Positions 63,074-64,000 of a DNA stretch of 64,000 nucleotides are shown here, in pieces. Every line of letters begins with the position of its first letter. Position 1 is the first letter of the stretch. Source of the stretch: Lutibacter agarilyticus (GTDB taxonomy: Bacteria > Bacteroidota > Bacteroidia > Flavobacteriales > Flavobacteriaceae); contig NZ_FZNT01000012.1 of assembly GCF_900188235.1 (NCBI RefSeq), forward strand, positions 1 to 64,000, given 5' to 3'. The notes beneath the pieces were generated by a model that was given only the letters and a program-made list of their open reading frames with translations, searched no databases and was not told the origin of the DNA. The position numbers and the translations under genes are program-made.

Positions 63074-64000
63074 CTTTTTAGTCATATTTGTAATCATTAT
63101 TTATTTGGCTGTCATATTTTATGTGGCCTTTTGGGCTGAAAAAAACTCAAAAAGTAAATGGGTAAATAATCCTTATGTATACACATTATCCTTAGCGGTG
63201 TATTGTACCGCGTGGACTTACTACGGAAGTGTTGGTTTGGCGGCAACATCAGGGTTGAAGTTTTTAACCATTTATTTAGGGCCTGTTATTATTATTCCTG
63301 CTTGGATAATTTTAATGCGAAAAATTATTAAAATTTCAAAAGCCAATAAAATTTCTTCGTTGGCCGATTTTATTTCATTGCGTTATGGTAACAATCGGTT
63401 TTTAGGAGCATTAGTAACCATTGTATGTGTACTGGCAATTGTACCTTATATTGCATTACAGTTAAAAGCAATTTCTGAAACATTTAATGTAATTACAAAG
63501 CATAACATTATTGCAAATACCGTAATTAATGATACCACTTTTTATATTGCAATTTTACTAGCAGTTTTTGCTGCTTTTTTTGGAACACAACACACTGATG
63601 CTTCTGAACGTCATAAAGGAATTATTACAGCAGTAGCTTTAGAATCTGTAGTTAAACTGGTGTTTTTTTTAGTAATTGGGGTGTATGTAACCTTTTATTT
63701 ATTTAACGGACCTAGTGATATTTTTGAGCAGGCTTCAATTTTACCTAATTTTAATAAACAACAAACTATAAACGGATTAGAAGGTGGTTTTAATTGGTTC
63801 TTTTTAATTATGTTATCTATGATAGCTATTGTATTATTACCTAGGCAATTTCAAGTAGCAGTTGTTGAAAATGATAGAGAAAAATATTTAAAAAAAGTAA
63901 CTTGGCTGTTTCCATTGTATTTATTATTATTCAATGTTTTTGTGATTTTTATAGCTTGGGGTGGAAATATTATCTTTGAAAATCAACAAGTAGATGCCGA
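63066..64000 (+). CDS. SSS-domain sensor kinase, CbrA-like (partial, N-terminal part)
   Basis: The reading frame is open from ATG at 63066 to the end of the window (311 codons). It encodes SSS-type helices: YTLSLAVYCTAWTYYGSVGL, YLGPVIIIPAWIILMRK, SLADFISLRYG and PYIALQLKAISETF, then LPRQFQVAVVEN. The YCTAWTYYGSVG and SLADFISLRYG motifs are those of symporter-fused histidine kinases such as CbrA rather than plain transporters; the kinase part lies beyond the window. It probably senses or takes up a nutrient and may control the transporter genes just upstream. Confidence 0.82.
   Translation, partial: MSSFLVIFVIIIYLAVIFYVAFWAEKNSKSKWVNNPYVYTLSLAVYCTAWTYYGSVGLAATSGLKFLTIYLGPVIIIPAWIILMRKIIKISKANKISSLADFISLRYGNNRFLGALVTIVCVLAIVPYIALQLKAISETFNVITKHNIIANTVINDTTFYIAILLAVFAAFFGTQHTDASERHKGIITAVALESVVKLVFFLVIGVYVTFYLFNGPSDIFEQASILPNFNKQQTINGLEGGFNWFFLIMLSMIAIVLLPRQFQVAVVENDREKYLKKVTWLFPLYLLLFNVFVIFIAWGGNIIFENQQVDA

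Noticed and set aside
1-64000. CRISPR arrays, phage genes or integrases
   Set aside because: No regularly spaced repeats with spacers and no integrase, capsid or Cas-like protein were found on either strand.

Overview
The window comes from an AT-rich member of the Bacteroidota, most likely a marine Flavobacteriaceae. The reasons are a SusC/SusD pair, lipoproteins and type IX secretion (T9SS) tails, TAnnTTTG-like -7 promoter boxes, and A/T-rich codon use throughout. Almost every protein between about 1.8 and 48.1 kb is predicted to be exported.

Layout. 1-1686: the end of a sodium:solute symporter and a CLC-type anion transporter. 1781-48068: one large polysaccharide utilization locus (PUL). 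It holds a GH43-like enzyme and a fused class II aldolase on the minus strand. Diverging from these on the plus strand are SusC, SusD, a sulfatase, GH3, a clan GH-A enzyme and a GH78-like enzyme (both with T9SS tails), a GH43 remnant, a second GH43-like enzyme, a lipoprotein acetolactate decarboxylase, GH106, GH78, PL8, three GH2 proteins, a decayed GH28, a Gfo/Idh/MocA oxidoreductase, GH105, a frameshifted alginate_lyase-family (PL5/PL38-like) gene and a DUF2264 protein. 48464-48548: tRNA-Ser(UGA). 48649-58849: housekeeping genes (a TauE permease, aroC, a PepSY-helix/lipoprotein pair, gltD, gltB, a second TauE permease). 59004-64000: an IS1-InsA-like HTH protein, a porin, a DUF4212/ActP-like symporter pair, a small membrane protein and the start of an SSS-type sensor kinase.

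How the PUL probably works. SusC/SusD import oligosaccharides made at the surface. Lyases (PL8, and the broken PL5/PL38-like gene) would cut a uronic-acid backbone and GH105 would remove the unsaturated ends. GH78, GH106 and the sulfatase handle possibly sulfated rhamnose, while GH2, GH3 and GH43 enzymes remove other sugars. The set suggests a rhamnose- and uronate-rich, lightly sulfated polysaccharide (ulvan-like or an exopolysaccharide). No recognised ulvan lyase family is present, so the substrate is open.

The strongest new signal is a shared promoter element. A direct repeat of a 10-bp unit (RCAGNNYRGT-like) occurs upstream of six transcription units of the PUL. In every case it ends exactly 19 nt before the start of a TAnnTTTG-like box, which defines a compact regulon whose regulator is not in the window. 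Other points of interest are the exported acetolactate decarboxylase joined to GH106, a sulfatase carrying a rhamnosidase-type Ig domain, and two GH2 paralogues lacking the usual acid/base glutamate.
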